Positions 49,163 to 58,363 of a stretch of 64,000 bases of DNA are shown here, piece after piece. The translations under genes and the position numbers were made by a program. Source of the DNA: Fibrivirga algicola (GTDB taxonomy: Bacteria > Bacteroidota > Bacteroidia > Cytophagales > Spirosomataceae); the NCBI RefSeq assembly GCF_011742925.1, contig NZ_WAEL01000007.1, positions 372,001-436,000 of the forward strand. Reading direction: 5' to 3'. The notes beneath the pieces are model-generated. The model searched no databases, was not told where the DNA came from, and saw only the letters and a program-made list of their open reading frames with translations. Position 1 is the first letter of the stretch. Every line of letters begins with the position of its first letter.

Positions 49163-51067
49163 ATGAAAAAACGCTTGCTAGTTCTGATTTTACTGCTGAT
49201 CCAACGAACACTATGCACCGGCCTGGCACTTTATCCCGTACCCTCTTCATCTGCAGCAAACACGGGCGATAGCCTGAAAAGCACCGATCCAACAGAAGCA
49301 GCTATGGCTCGTATCAGCTATACGCTGGCGATGCCGCAACCACAAACCCACTATTTTGAGGTCGATATGCGGCTTCAAAATGCAGCTTCTGCAACCAACG
49401 CCCGTAAAAACGGCTACCTGGATTTAAAAATGCCCGTTTGGACGCCCGGTTCCTACCTGATCCGTGAGTATGCTAAAAACGTGGAAGGGTTTACGGCCAA
49501 AGCCGGTGGCCAGCCCGTACAATCAGACAAAATCAATAAGAATACCTGGCGGGTGTACACCAACAGCGATGATGTGCAGGTTCATTATCGGGTTTACTCC
49601 TACGAATTCAGTGTTCGCAACAGCTACCTCGACGATCAGCACGGCTACCTGAACGGAGCTAGTGTTTTTTTGTATAGTGATCCGCTGAAAAATCAGCCGT
49701 TAACGGTGCAGATCAATCCATTTACGGGCTGGAAAAAAGTATCGACGGGCATGAAAGCGGTGGCCAATGCGCCGTTTACTTACGAGGCACCCAATTACGA
49801 CATCCTGGTCGATTCGCCGATTGAAATTGGCAATCACACGATACTTAGCTTCACAGCCTCGAACGTACCCCACACCGTGGCCATGTTTGCTAATGGCCCG
49901 CTGGAGTACAACGCCGAAAAACTCGCCGCCGATTACAAGCGGGTGTGCGAAACGGCCGCTACGGTGGTTGGCGAGCAGCCGTGTACCGATTATACCTTTC
50001 TGGTTCACCACACAGGTCAACCCGGCGGTGGCCTCGAACACCTGAACTCAACCACCCTGCAAACAACCCTGAATGCGTACGCCACAGACCGTAACTACAA
50101 AGGGTTCCTGACGCTGGTTGCGCACGAGTATTTCCACCTCTGGAACGTGAAACGGATTCGGCCCATTGCTCTCGGCCCATTCGACTACGAAACAGAGAAC
50201 TACACGCATATGCTCTGGCTATCGGAGGGCTGCACGTCCTTCTATGAAGATTATATCCTTCGCCGAGCGGGTTTCCACACACCGGAAGAGTACCTCCGAA
50301 TTGTAGCGGGCGATATTACGGGGATCGAAAACCAACCGGGCAACCAGGTGCAAACGGTGGCTGAAGCAAGCTGGGACGCATGGATTAAAAATTACAGGCC
50401 CAACGAAAACTCATCGAACAGCACCATCTCCTACTACTCTAAAGGATCGGTGCTGGGTACGTTGCTAAACCTGGCTATTTTGTCGGGCAGCAATGGGCAG
50501 CGGTCAATGGATGATTTACTGCGGCTATTGTACAGCGACTATTACAAGAAACTGAAGCGTGGCTTTACCGATGATGAATTTCGGCGGGCCGCTGAGCAGG
50601 TGGCTGGTACATCGCTCGCCGGCTTCTTCGATAAAGGTGTCAACGGCACCGGTACCATCGACTACGATACGTACTTTGCCCCGGTAGGCCTACGCCTCGT
50701 GAATGTGGGTCCCCCCTCAACCGACGGGTTCTTCGGCGCATCCGTAGCACCTTCGCCCAACCCGGCGGCGGCCCGGCAGGTTATTGCCTCGGTACGCCGG
50801 GGAAGCCCGGCCGAACAGGCAGGCCTCAACGTTGGCGACGTTATTTTAGCAATCGATGGCAATCGGCTTTCGGATGAATTATCAAAACAACTAGCCGGTA
50901 AAAAAACCGGAGAAACAGTGCGACTCGCGATCAACCGGGGTGGTCAGCCCCGTGAACTATCAGTTCAGTTGGGCACGAATCCACTGGTGAATTACCGGCT
51001 CGAAGCCCTTCCTAATCAGACCGAGAAGCAGAAGGCACTCTATGCTAAGTGGCTGTACAGCAAATAA
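49163..51067 (+). CDS. M61 glycyl aminopeptidase family protein with PDZ domain
   Basis: ATG 49163 (MKKRLLVLILLLIQRTLC) is preferred over upstream starts, since it begins the signal sequence; the product is 634 aa. An N-terminal beta-rich domain (residues 50-230; LKMPVWTPGSYLIREYAKNV is a family block) leads to the thermolysin-like zinc site HEYFHLWNVKRIRP, with the third ligand Glu in LWLSEGCTSFYEDY. A C-terminal PDZ domain (VRRGSPAEQAGLNVGDVIL) follows. The enzyme probably trims peptides in the periplasm or is surface-exposed. It is divergent from the TPR gene with about 135 bp between starts. Confidence 0.94.
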   Translation: MKKRLLVLILLLIQRTLCTGLALYPVPSSSAANTGDSLKSTDPTEAAMARISYTLAMPQPQTHYFEVDMRLQNAASATNARKNGYLDLKMPVWTPGSYLIREYAKNVEGFTAKAGGQPVQSDKINKNTWRVYTNSDDVQVHYRVYSYEFSVRNSYLDDQHGYLNGASVFLYSDPLKNQPLTVQINPFTGWKKVSTGMKAVANAPFTYEAPNYDILVDSPIEIGNHTILSFTASNVPHTVAMFANGPLEYNAEKLAADYKRVCETAATVVGEQPCTDYTFLVHHTGQPGGGLEHLNSTTLQTTLNAYATDRNYKGFLTLVAHEYFHLWNVKRIRPIALGPFDYETENYTHMLWLSEGCTSFYEDYILRRAGFHTPEEYLRIVAGDITGIENQPGNQVQTVAEASWDAWIKNYRPNENSSNSTISYYSKGSVLGTLLNLAILSGSNGQRSMDDLLRLLYSDYYKKLKRGFTDDEFRRAAEQVAGTSLAGFFDKGVNGTGTIDYDTYFAPVGLRLVNVGPPSTDGFFGASVAPSPNPAAARQVIASVRRGSPAEQAGLNVGDVILAIDGNRLSDELSKQLAGKKTGETVRLAINRGGQPRELSVQLGTNPLVNYRLEALPNQTEKQKALYAKWLYSK

Positions 51068-51082
51068 CTGATTGGCAATTTT

Positions 51083-51134
51083 AAAAAAAGGGTGGCTACA
51101 CAGGATTTATTTCCGGAATAGCCACCCTTTTTTT
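51083..51134. terminator. Bidirectional terminator after the M61 gene
   Basis: AAAAAAAGGGTGGCTA (51083-51098) pairs with TAGCCACCCTTTTTTT (51119-51134) around a 20-nt loop. It also ends the convergent small gene, whose stop codon lies at its right edge. Confidence 0.88.
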
Positions 51135-51375
51135 AATCCAGATTATTGAGCGATGCAGTCCAGTCAGCATCCATCTCTTGAAAACGAGCGGCCACAGTGG
51201 CTAAAAAAGTCTCGGTCAGCAGTTCCTCCACGTCATCAGGGCCAGTCAGATCAAATTCGGCTACCTTATAGGTTTGTTCATAAGGACCCGCTTCAATCTT
51301 GATGATATACTTACTATTCCAGGCATAAAGGCTTATTTTTAACTGTGAATGGGCGATATCTTTCAAATAACGCAT
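51133..51375 (-). CDS. Small conserved-looking protein, function unknown
   Basis: The 80-aa acidic protein (MRYLKDIAHSQLKISLYAWN, then YIIKIEAGPYEQTYKVAEFD) has an N-terminal beta-like half and an acidic helical C-terminal half (DDVEELLTETFLATVAARFQEM). It has no signal peptide or known motif. Support for being real: balanced composition, an intact frame fitted exactly between a terminator stem and an upstream gap, and a start codon at 51375. I do not recognise its family. Confidence 0.6.
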   Translation of the reverse strand: MRYLKDIAHSQLKISLYAWNSKYIIKIEAGPYEQTYKVAEFDLTGPDDVEELLTETFLATVAARFQEMDADWTASLNNLD

Positions 51376-51507
51376 AGGCGTAGGGGAAAATACGGTTGAC
51401 TCAAGTTAGTCTGATGTAGGGTCGGCCGGTAAGCGATACGAAACAACCACTGCGTAAGTAGTATTCCGTTTCTGGTCTCTAACCGGTCTACAGGCCCCTA
51501 AAATTAG

Positions 51508-51515
51508 TATGTTTG
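51508..51515 (+). promoter_or_regulatory. Candidate -7 element for the PAS histidine kinase operon
   Basis: TATGTTTG matches TAnnTTTG, 69 nt before the ATG at 51585. The -33 box is not clear. Confidence 0.35.
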
Positions 51516-51584
51516 GTGCCAACGAATCGCATTGGCTCCCGTTATTGAGTTGACCCATCCGTCACGTTCGTTAATACCGATGGC

Positions 51585-53513
51585 ATGAACATCAACTTTA
51601 TTGGCCGTGAACTGGGAGATCACCCATCGCCAGCCGGCAAAGCCATATACAGGAGCACGAGTAATCCGGATGAGCAACCAACTGACTTCATCCTGATCAG
51701 TGCTGACTCATCTACACCAGAATCAGGGGGACAGGCACCAGCGCACGTTATCGGTAGCTCTGTATATGAGCTATTCCCCGCCAACGATGCTGCATTTCTG
51801 TGCAGCCAACTGGCTGTCGTATTGAAGTATGACCGCCCTGTTCAGTTCGAGCTGGCCTACACCCAGCCAGGAACAGACTTAACGGTCAGGTACGTGGTTA
51901 GAGCGGCCAGGCAGGATGAGTGTATTCAGCTAACGTATCGGAAAGAGCCAGAAGCAAATTCAACCGGAAAGATGATCGATCACCCGCCGCACATCCTGAA
52001 GCAGGTAGTCGACAACATGCAGGCTGGCCTCGTGCTGGCCCGCCCCATTCGTGATGAGCACCACCGAATCATAGATTTTCAATTCGTACTTACGAATGAC
52101 TATAATGCCCGCATTACCGGGCGGACAGTAGACGAAATGACCGGTGCCCGAATCAATGATCTCTTTCCCGGCTGGCAGGGTTCAGAGTTGTTTCGCTACT
52201 ACACAGAGGCCGTTGAAACCAATCAGACAAAACGCATCACGTTTGCCTATGAAGAGTTTGGCATGAAGGGCTGGTTCGACGGGACGTTCAGTTGTGTAGA
52301 GGGGTGTATCATGTACACCTACTCCGATGTTACGCCCCTGAAAGAAACCGAGATGGCTCAGCAACAGCAGGCCGCATTGCTCGAGCAGGTGATGAATACA
52401 ACACCCGCCTCGATCGTGGTGCACCAGTCCATTCGGAATGAAGCCGGAGAGATCATCGATTTTAGAATGACCCAGTTGAATCAGGTAGCTGCCGATTTGC
52501 TTCAGAGCTCTATCGACAAAGTGCAGTTCCGCCGCATTTCGACTTATTTCCCTGGTCTTGCAGACACACCGCTATTCAGAGCGTACAAGCAAGTGGTGAA
52601 AACCGGTACATCTACCCGAATGGATGTGCCCTGGGGCGACCGGTGGTTCGATTTTTCGGTGGCGCGCTTTGGCGACGGCATTGTGGTGGCGGTTCAGGAT
52701 AGTACAGCTGTACGCACCTATCGGCAGCAACTCGAACAAACGAACCTTGATTTGAAGCGATCGAACGAAAACCTGGAATCATTTGCTTATATCGCTTCCC
52801 ATGACCTCCAGGAGCCACTGCGAAAGCTCACTTCATTCGCCAATCTCTTGCATACGCAGTATGCCGACCAATTTAATACCGACGTTACTGACATTATCCG
52901 GCGCATGAATGCTTCGGCTATCCGAATGCGGTTACTTATTCAGGATGTTCTGGCTTATGCTCGCATTGGGAAACAACAGGAACAGGCACGTGCAGTCGAT
53001 TTGACTCAGCTCTTCAACGAGTTAGCGGCTGAAGAACTATGGTCCTCTATGTATCAGAGTAAAGCCATACTGACAATCGGTGAATTGCCAACGGTGCTGG
53101 CTGAGCCAACGCAAATGCGCCAGCTGTTTCAGAACATTCTCGCTAATGCCGTTAAATTTTGCCCAAAAGGTACTACGCCTACCATCACTATCACAAGCCG
53201 GATTATTGCGAGCGAAGCGCTTCCTGCCGGCTCGAGTTCGGATAGGCGGACGGCTGGACAGAAACCACCGATTGCTTATTTCCACGAAATTTCTGTGCAT
53301 GACAACGGAATCGGGTTCGATCAAAAGTATACCGACCGGATTTTTCAGATATTCCAGCAGCTAAACGGCCGTAACCGCTACGAAGGCTCTGGAATAGGCC
53401 TGGCTATCTGCCAAAAAATAGTTGAACAACACGATGGTGCCATCACTGCCAGCAGTAAATCCGGAGAAGGCAGTACGTTCAGGGTATATTTGCCTGTTCG
53501 TTCACTAACGTAA
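51585..53513 (+). CDS. PAS-domain sensor histidine kinase, soluble
   Basis: The 642-aa protein lacks membrane segments and should sense in the cytoplasm. A PAS-like N-terminal region is followed by two PAS domains (about 135-245: AGLVLARPIRDEHHRIIDFQFVL; and 265-375: TPASIVVHQSIRNEAGEIIDFRM). A coiled segment (SNENLESFAYIASHDLQEP) carries the phosphorylated His406, and the ATPase domain has the N box (QLFQNILANAVKFCP), the G1 box DNGIGFD and the G2 box YEGSGIGLAICQ. No receiver domain and no response regulator gene is nearby. The TPR lipoprotein gene starts 3 nt after its stop, so the two are coupled. Confidence 0.94.
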   Translation: MNINFIGRELGDHPSPAGKAIYRSTSNPDEQPTDFILISADSSTPESGGQAPAHVIGSSVYELFPANDAAFLCSQLAVVLKYDRPVQFELAYTQPGTDLTVRYVVRAARQDECIQLTYRKEPEANSTGKMIDHPPHILKQVVDNMQAGLVLARPIRDEHHRIIDFQFVLTNDYNARITGRTVDEMTGARINDLFPGWQGSELFRYYTEAVETNQTKRITFAYEEFGMKGWFDGTFSCVEGCIMYTYSDVTPLKETEMAQQQQAALLEQVMNTTPASIVVHQSIRNEAGEIIDFRMTQLNQVAADLLQSSIDKVQFRRISTYFPGLADTPLFRAYKQVVKTGTSTRMDVPWGDRWFDFSVARFGDGIVVAVQDSTAVRTYRQQLEQTNLDLKRSNENLESFAYIASHDLQEPLRKLTSFANLLHTQYADQFNTDVTDIIRRMNASAIRMRLLIQDVLAYARIGKQQEQARAVDLTQLFNELAAEELWSSMYQSKAILTIGELPTVLAEPTQMRQLFQNILANAVKFCPKGTTPTITITSRIIASEALPAGSSSDRRTAGQKPPIAYFHEISVHDNGIGFDQKYTDRIFQIFQQLNGRNRYEGSGIGLAICQKIVEQHDGAITASSKSGEGSTFRVYLPVRSLT

Positions 53514-53516
53514 ACT

Positions 53517-54557
53517 ATGATATTGATGTCAAGCCGGAGTTATCCGTTCATCCTGTTCAGTTTTTTGCTTCTCCTGATCGCCTGTTCGTCCTCAGATACC
53601 GACGAGGCAGCCCAGTTTTTTCTACGGGGTAATGTCCAACTTCAGAAGCGGGAGTATAAAGAAGCCATTCGGTTTTATTCTGAAGCTATTAATAAAAAGG
53701 CTGACTTCGCCGATGCGTACAGCAACCGGGGACTAGCTAAGTTCCGCGATGGGCAGGTCGAAGATGCCCTGGCCGATTACAGCAAAGCAATTGAAACAGA
53801 CAAGGAGTTTGAGGCTGCGTATCTCAACCGGGCCGACACCTATCTAGCCCAGAATAACCCACAACGCGCACTAACCGACCTGCTCACCATTCAAAAAACG
53901 TATCAGGATTCGACCTTTTACCAAACCCGGCTGGGCGAAGCTTATGCGGGCTTAAGCAACGTACCCATGGCGCAGGCTGCGTTCGACAAAGCGCTGCTCC
54001 TCGACGCCCGTAACGTTGAAGCACTCACGAACAGGGCGGCCCTGTCTTTTGCCCAGAAACAATACGCCGACGCCCGCGCTGATATTGACAAAGCCTTGGC
54101 GCTCAATCCTGAACTGGCCGAAGCGCTCAACAACAAAGCGCTGTTACTGGCCCAGAATCAGCAAGTTGCCGAGGCCCTGCCTATAATAGAGAAAGCGCTA
54201 AGCCAGAAGCCTAATCAGCCATTTTACCTCAACAACAAAGGTTATATTCTGCTCCTGTTGAACCGGGATGCCGAGGCCCTGCCTCTGCTGCGCGAAAGCA
54301 TTCGACTCAACGCACAAAATGCCTGGGCGCAGCGTAACCTGGGCATTTACTGGCTTCGTCAGAAAAAAGCATCCGACGCACTCACGGCGCTCAAACAGGC
54401 GGAAAGCCTTGACCCATCGGTCGAGAACCTATACGCATATCTAGGCGAGGCACACCAGTTGGCCGGCAATAAGGTGGCCGCCTGTGAAGCCTGGAGCCGG
54501 GGTAAACTGGCGGGTGATGCCAAAGCAATCGCCCTGCAAACAGCCAATTGCCGGTAA
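53517..54557 (+). CDS. TPR-repeat lipoprotein
   Basis: The 346-aa protein has a lipoprotein signal (FILFSFLLLLIACSSSD, lipobox LIAC). The mature part is about eight consecutive TPRs: FLRGNVQLQKREYKEAIRFYSEAI, AYSNRGLAKFRDGQVEDALADYSKAI and later NNKGYILLLLNRDAEALPLLRESIRLN (pieces). The final CEAWSRGKLAG replaces a TPR helix. It would face the periplasm and bind protein partners. Start lies 3 nt after the kinase stop, and the radical SAM gene follows after 84 nt on the same strand. ATG 53529 in MILMSSRS is a possible second start. Confidence 0.88.
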   Translation: MILMSSRSYPFILFSFLLLLIACSSSDTDEAAQFFLRGNVQLQKREYKEAIRFYSEAINKKADFADAYSNRGLAKFRDGQVEDALADYSKAIETDKEFEAAYLNRADTYLAQNNPQRALTDLLTIQKTYQDSTFYQTRLGEAYAGLSNVPMAQAAFDKALLLDARNVEALTNRAALSFAQKQYADARADIDKALALNPELAEALNNKALLLAQNQQVAEALPIIEKALSQKPNQPFYLNNKGYILLLLNRDAEALPLLRESIRLNAQNAWAQRNLGIYWLRQKKASDALTALKQAESLDPSVENLYAYLGEAHQLAGNKVAACEAWSRGKLAGDAKAIALQTANCR

Positions 54558-54641
54558 TCGTCCCACTCGCTTCTTTTCATGGTATGGAGCCATTGTGCCC
54601 TGATCGTTGTTCATTGGTAATCGTAACAACCCCGACTTCCA

Positions 54642-56867
54642 GTGCTGACCAACGTTCTGCTGCTTACTCCTCCGTTTACTCAATTGAACACGCCCTACCC
54701 GGCCACGGCTTACCTGAAAGGGTACCTGAATACACTTGCCTGGGACGATGGGCAGGTTGTTGTGCATCAGGCTGATTTGGGTATCGACACCATTTTGGCG
54801 TTATTCTCTACGGCTGGTCTGAACACCTTGTTTTCGGCAGTTGATACAGCTGTAGCCCAGGGAATTAGCCTGTCAGAAAACAGCCAGCGGATCAGTAGGT
54901 TACGCGAAGCTTACACGGCGACGATCGACCCGACCATCCGGTTTCTGCAGCATAAAAACCCTACACTAGCCCACGCCATCACCGGCCGGAGTTACTTACC
55001 GGAAGCCAGCCGGTTCGCCGAAGTCGACGATTTGGAATGGGCGTTCGGCACGATGGGGTTACAGGATAAAGCCCGCCACCTGGCGACACTGTACCTGGAA
55101 GACATCAGCGATTTAATTGTAGAGGCGATTGATCCTCATTTCGGATTCAGTCGCTACGCTGAACGTCTGGGTCGATCGGCAACGCATTTTGATGAACTAC
55201 ACGCAGCCCTGCAGGAAGCTCCTTCACTAATAGGTACGTTGTTGCTGTCGCTACTGGATCAAAAAATGACGCAGTACGTCCCCAAACTAGTCTGTCTCAC
55301 CGTACCGTTTCCCGGCAACCTGGTCGGTGCTTTACTTTGTGGACAGCATATAAAAAAAACCTATCCAGGCGTACAGGTTGTACTTGGCGGGGGCTATGCC
55401 AATACGGAACTCCGCAGCCTGGCAGAGCCACGTCTGTTCAGGTACGTCGATTTTGTGAGCCTCGACGACGGGGAAGCCCCGCTTCGTTCTCTTCTCGAGT
55501 ACGTTCGGGGTCATCGTCCGCAGAATGCGTTAAAGCGTACATTTCTCCTCAATGCGGAGGGGCGGGTCATTTATGCGAACGGCGCTACTGATAAGGATGT
55601 ACCACAGCGCGAAGTAGGTACGCCCGACTATAGTGACCTGGCCCTAGATACGTACCTGTCGGTCATTGAAGTAGCCAACCCGATGCACCGCCTTTGGAGC
55701 GATGGCCGCTGGAATAAACTAACGCTGGCGCACGGCTGCTACTGGGGCAAATGCTCCTTCTGCGACATATCGCTCGATTACATTGCTCGTTATGAGCCGG
55801 TTACGGCAAACCTACTTTGTGATCGTATTGAGGCGCTCATTGCGCAGACCGGGCAACATGGTTTTCATTTTGTGGATGAAGCCGCCCCACCCGCCCTCAT
55901 GCGTGACCTGGCGCTCGAACTAATCCGCCGTCGCCTGACAATCGTTTGGTGGACCAACATCCGGTTCGAGTCGGCCTTTACCGCTGACTTATGCCAGTTG
56001 CTGAAACAATCAGGTTGCATTGCCGTATCAGGAGGGCTTGAAGTAGCCTCAGACCGGTTACTGGCCCGCATGCAGAAAGGCGTGACCGTAGCGCAGGTAG
56101 CCCGGGTGGCCGATCATTTCACGCAAGCCGGCATTATGGTGCACGCTTACCTGATGTACGGTTTTCCTACGCAGACCGCCCAGGAAACCATCGACTCGCT
56201 CGAAATGGTGCGGCAATTGTTTGCCGCTGGTGTGGTGCAGTCCGGCTTCTGGCATCGATTCGCCATGACCGCTCATTCACCCGTTGGTTTGCAGCCAGCC
56301 CAATTTGATGTGCAACGCGTTGGTCCTGAGATGGGTCCGTTCGCCGATAATGACCTGTACCACGATGACCCCCTGGGCGCCGATCATGAGCAATTCAGCG
56401 AAGGGCTGCGTAAGTCACTCTTTAACTTCATGCACGGTATTGGCCTAGATTTTCCCCTGAAAAAGTGGTTCCCGTTTCCAATCCCGCCTACCTCTATTCC
56501 CCGCACCTACATTGACCGGGCCATTGCCGAACCAGACGTACCTAAACCGCGCGCCAATGCCTTGCTAGTCTGGCCCGGGCATGCACCCAGTCTCGACCGC
56601 ATTCAGATTAAACAGGGGAAACGAACTGTCGAACGCGCTGAGTTGCTATTGTCGCGCCGACAAGACGATGTGGTTATCGATATGCCGGTTGAACTAGGCG
56701 ACTGGCTGACGACAATGTGGCCGAAACTTAGTACACAAGCTACCAGCCCGCTGACCTACCGCCAGTTTCAGTTTGACTATGAACGAGCCGGGCTGGGAAG
56801 CGCCGACAAGCTGCTAGCTTCAGAAACGTGGGCCGATTGGAAAGAAGCAGGTTTGCTGATGGTTTAA
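54642..56867 (+). CDS. B12-binding-domain radical SAM protein with CX4CX2C cluster motif
   Basis: The 741-aa protein starts with GTG at 54642. The N-terminal 320 residues form a cobalamin-binding-like Rossmann region (KLVCLTVPFPGNLVGALLCGQ, then VVLGGGYANTELRSLAEP) but lack the DxHxxG cobalamin motif. The radical SAM barrel carries GCYWGKCSFCDISLDYI, with Cys366, Cys371 and Cys374, so the cluster motif is CX4CX2C, not the classic CX3CX2C. HFVDEAAPPALMRDLALEL, SGGLEVASDRLLARMQKG and YLMYGFPTQTAQETID are the next barrel strands. About 250 further residues follow. Substrate is unknown; no RiPP precursor gene was found beside it. Its neighbours are sulfur amino acid genes. Confidence 0.9.
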   Translation: MLTNVLLLTPPFTQLNTPYPATAYLKGYLNTLAWDDGQVVVHQADLGIDTILALFSTAGLNTLFSAVDTAVAQGISLSENSQRISRLREAYTATIDPTIRFLQHKNPTLAHAITGRSYLPEASRFAEVDDLEWAFGTMGLQDKARHLATLYLEDISDLIVEAIDPHFGFSRYAERLGRSATHFDELHAALQEAPSLIGTLLLSLLDQKMTQYVPKLVCLTVPFPGNLVGALLCGQHIKKTYPGVQVVLGGGYANTELRSLAEPRLFRYVDFVSLDDGEAPLRSLLEYVRGHRPQNALKRTFLLNAEGRVIYANGATDKDVPQREVGTPDYSDLALDTYLSVIEVANPMHRLWSDGRWNKLTLAHGCYWGKCSFCDISLDYIARYEPVTANLLCDRIEALIAQTGQHGFHFVDEAAPPALMRDLALELIRRRLTIVWWTNIRFESAFTADLCQLLKQSGCIAVSGGLEVASDRLLARMQKGVTVAQVARVADHFTQAGIMVHAYLMYGFPTQTAQETIDSLEMVRQLFAAGVVQSGFWHRFAMTAHSPVGLQPAQFDVQRVGPEMGPFADNDLYHDDPLGADHEQFSEGLRKSLFNFMHGIGLDFPLKKWFPFPIPPTSIPRTYIDRAIAEPDVPKPRANALLVWPGHAPSLDRIQIKQGKRTVERAELLLSRRQDDVVIDMPVELGDWLTTMWPKLSTQATSPLTYRQFQFDYERAGLGSADKLLASETWADWKEAGLLMV

Positions 56868-56932
56868 TTTTTGCATCTTTCAAACCTCTAAGGCTTCAAA
56901 CGTCTTATATGGCTAGCAAACTTTTCTTCATC

Positions 56933-58309
56933 ATGAACTACTACGAATCCATCATTGACACGATTGGCAACACCCCACTCGTGAAACTCAACAAAGTAAC
57001 CAGGGGCATCCGTGGCACGGTGCTGGCCAAGGTAGAATATTTTAATCCGGGCAACTCCGTAAAAGATCGCATTGCCGTTCAAATGATCGACGATGCCGAA
57101 GCAGCCGGACTAATCAAACCGGGTGGCACCATCATTGAGGGCACATCGGGCAATACGGGAATGGGCCTGGCACTCGCGGCGATCGGCAAAGGGTACAAGT
57201 GCATTTTTACCATGGCCGATAAGCAGTCGCAGGAGAAGATTGACATCCTCCGGGCTGTTGGCGCGGAGGTGATCGTTTGCCCAACGAATGTTACGCCCGA
57301 CGACCCCCGCTCCTACTACTCAGTAGCGAAGCGCCTGAGCCGTGAGATTCCCAATGCGTTATACCCGAACCAGTACGATAACCTGTCGAACACCGCAGCG
57401 CACTATGCCACAACAGGCCCTGAAATCTGGCGGGACACCGATGGTCGTATCACTCATTTTGCAGCTGGCGTTGGCACTGGAGGCACGATATGCGGCACCA
57501 GCAAATTTTTAAAGGAGCAGAACGGAACGGTCGTTTCAATAGGAATTGACACCTACGGCTCCGTTTTCAAGAAGTATAAAGAGACGGGCGTCTTCGACGA
57601 AGGCGAAATCTATCCTTACCTTACGGAAGGAATCGGCGAAGATATTCTGCCAAAGAACGTCGACTTCACTATTATCGACCATTTTATCAAGGTAACCGAC
57701 AAAGATGCGGCGATTATGACGCGGCGGTTAGCCCGCGAAGAAGGACTTTTTGTCGGTTGGTCCTGCGGTTCGGCAGTGCACGGTGCACTCGAATGGGCGA
57801 AAGAACACCTGCAGGAAGACGACATTCTGGTCATTCTGCTTCCCGACCACGGTACTCGCTACCTGGGCAAGGTTTACAATGACACCTGGATGAAAGACCA
57901 CGGTTTTCTGGAATCGCGTCAGTTTGCGACTGCTCGCGACATCGTTAAAAGCCGCAACGGACATAGTTCGCTAACAACCATTGCTGGCAACGTACCTGTA
58001 AGTCAAGCCATCAAGATCCTGAATCAGCAAAGTATTTCGCAGATGCCCGTCACCGACTCAACCGGTCATATTGTCGGAAGCCTGACCGATTCAGCCATAC
58101 TCTCCCTATTGATCGACGATCCATCGGTGAAAGATCAGCCCGTAGAGACGGTCATGGACAAACCCTTCAAGTTCGTTGGGCTCGACAACACACTCGACGT
58201 ACTATCGTCATTAATTGACCGCGAAAACCGGGCACTCCTCGTTCGTGATGATTCAGATACTATCCATGTAATCACCCAGGCTGACCTACTGGCTGCAGTA
58301 ACGGCATAA
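56933..58309 (+). CDS. Cystathionine beta-synthase with CBS domain pair
   Basis: ATG 56933 gives 458 aa; upstream in-frame starts (56828, 56909) would overlap the radical SAM gene or add an odd leader. The PLP fold is of the CysK/CBS class: Lys44 in NPGNSVKDRIA binds PLP, EGTSGNTGMG (69-78) binds the substrate, and GVGTGGTICGTS holds the phosphate. Two CBS domains occupy about 345-455 (NVPVSQAIKILNQQSISQMPV, PFKFVGLDNTLDVLSSLI). This layout makes cystathionine from serine and homocysteine rather than cysteine from sulfide, as does the downstream lyase pairing. Nucleotides or SAM may regulate the CBS pair. O-acetylserine sulfhydrylase activity is an alternative. Confidence 0.9.
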   Translation: MNYYESIIDTIGNTPLVKLNKVTRGIRGTVLAKVEYFNPGNSVKDRIAVQMIDDAEAAGLIKPGGTIIEGTSGNTGMGLALAAIGKGYKCIFTMADKQSQEKIDILRAVGAEVIVCPTNVTPDDPRSYYSVAKRLSREIPNALYPNQYDNLSNTAAHYATTGPEIWRDTDGRITHFAAGVGTGGTICGTSKFLKEQNGTVVSIGIDTYGSVFKKYKETGVFDEGEIYPYLTEGIGEDILPKNVDFTIIDHFIKVTDKDAAIMTRRLAREEGLFVGWSCGSAVHGALEWAKEHLQEDDILVILLPDHGTRYLGKVYNDTWMKDHGFLESRQFATARDIVKSRNGHSSLTTIAGNVPVSQAIKILNQQSISQMPVTDSTGHIVGSLTDSAILSLLIDDPSVKDQPVETVMDKPFKFVGLDNTLDVLSSLIDRENRALLVRDDSDTIHVITQADLLAAVTA

Positions 58310-58363
58310 AGCAAGGTTGGTGCCTGGTACTATTAAGCTGCGCCGCCTCGAACTTCCCTTTCT

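Noticed and set aside
49029-49292. Extended N-terminus for the large TPR protein
   Set aside because: The extra 88 residues have no domain and overlap the start of the divergent M61 gene; ATG 49028 begins a clean signal peptide.
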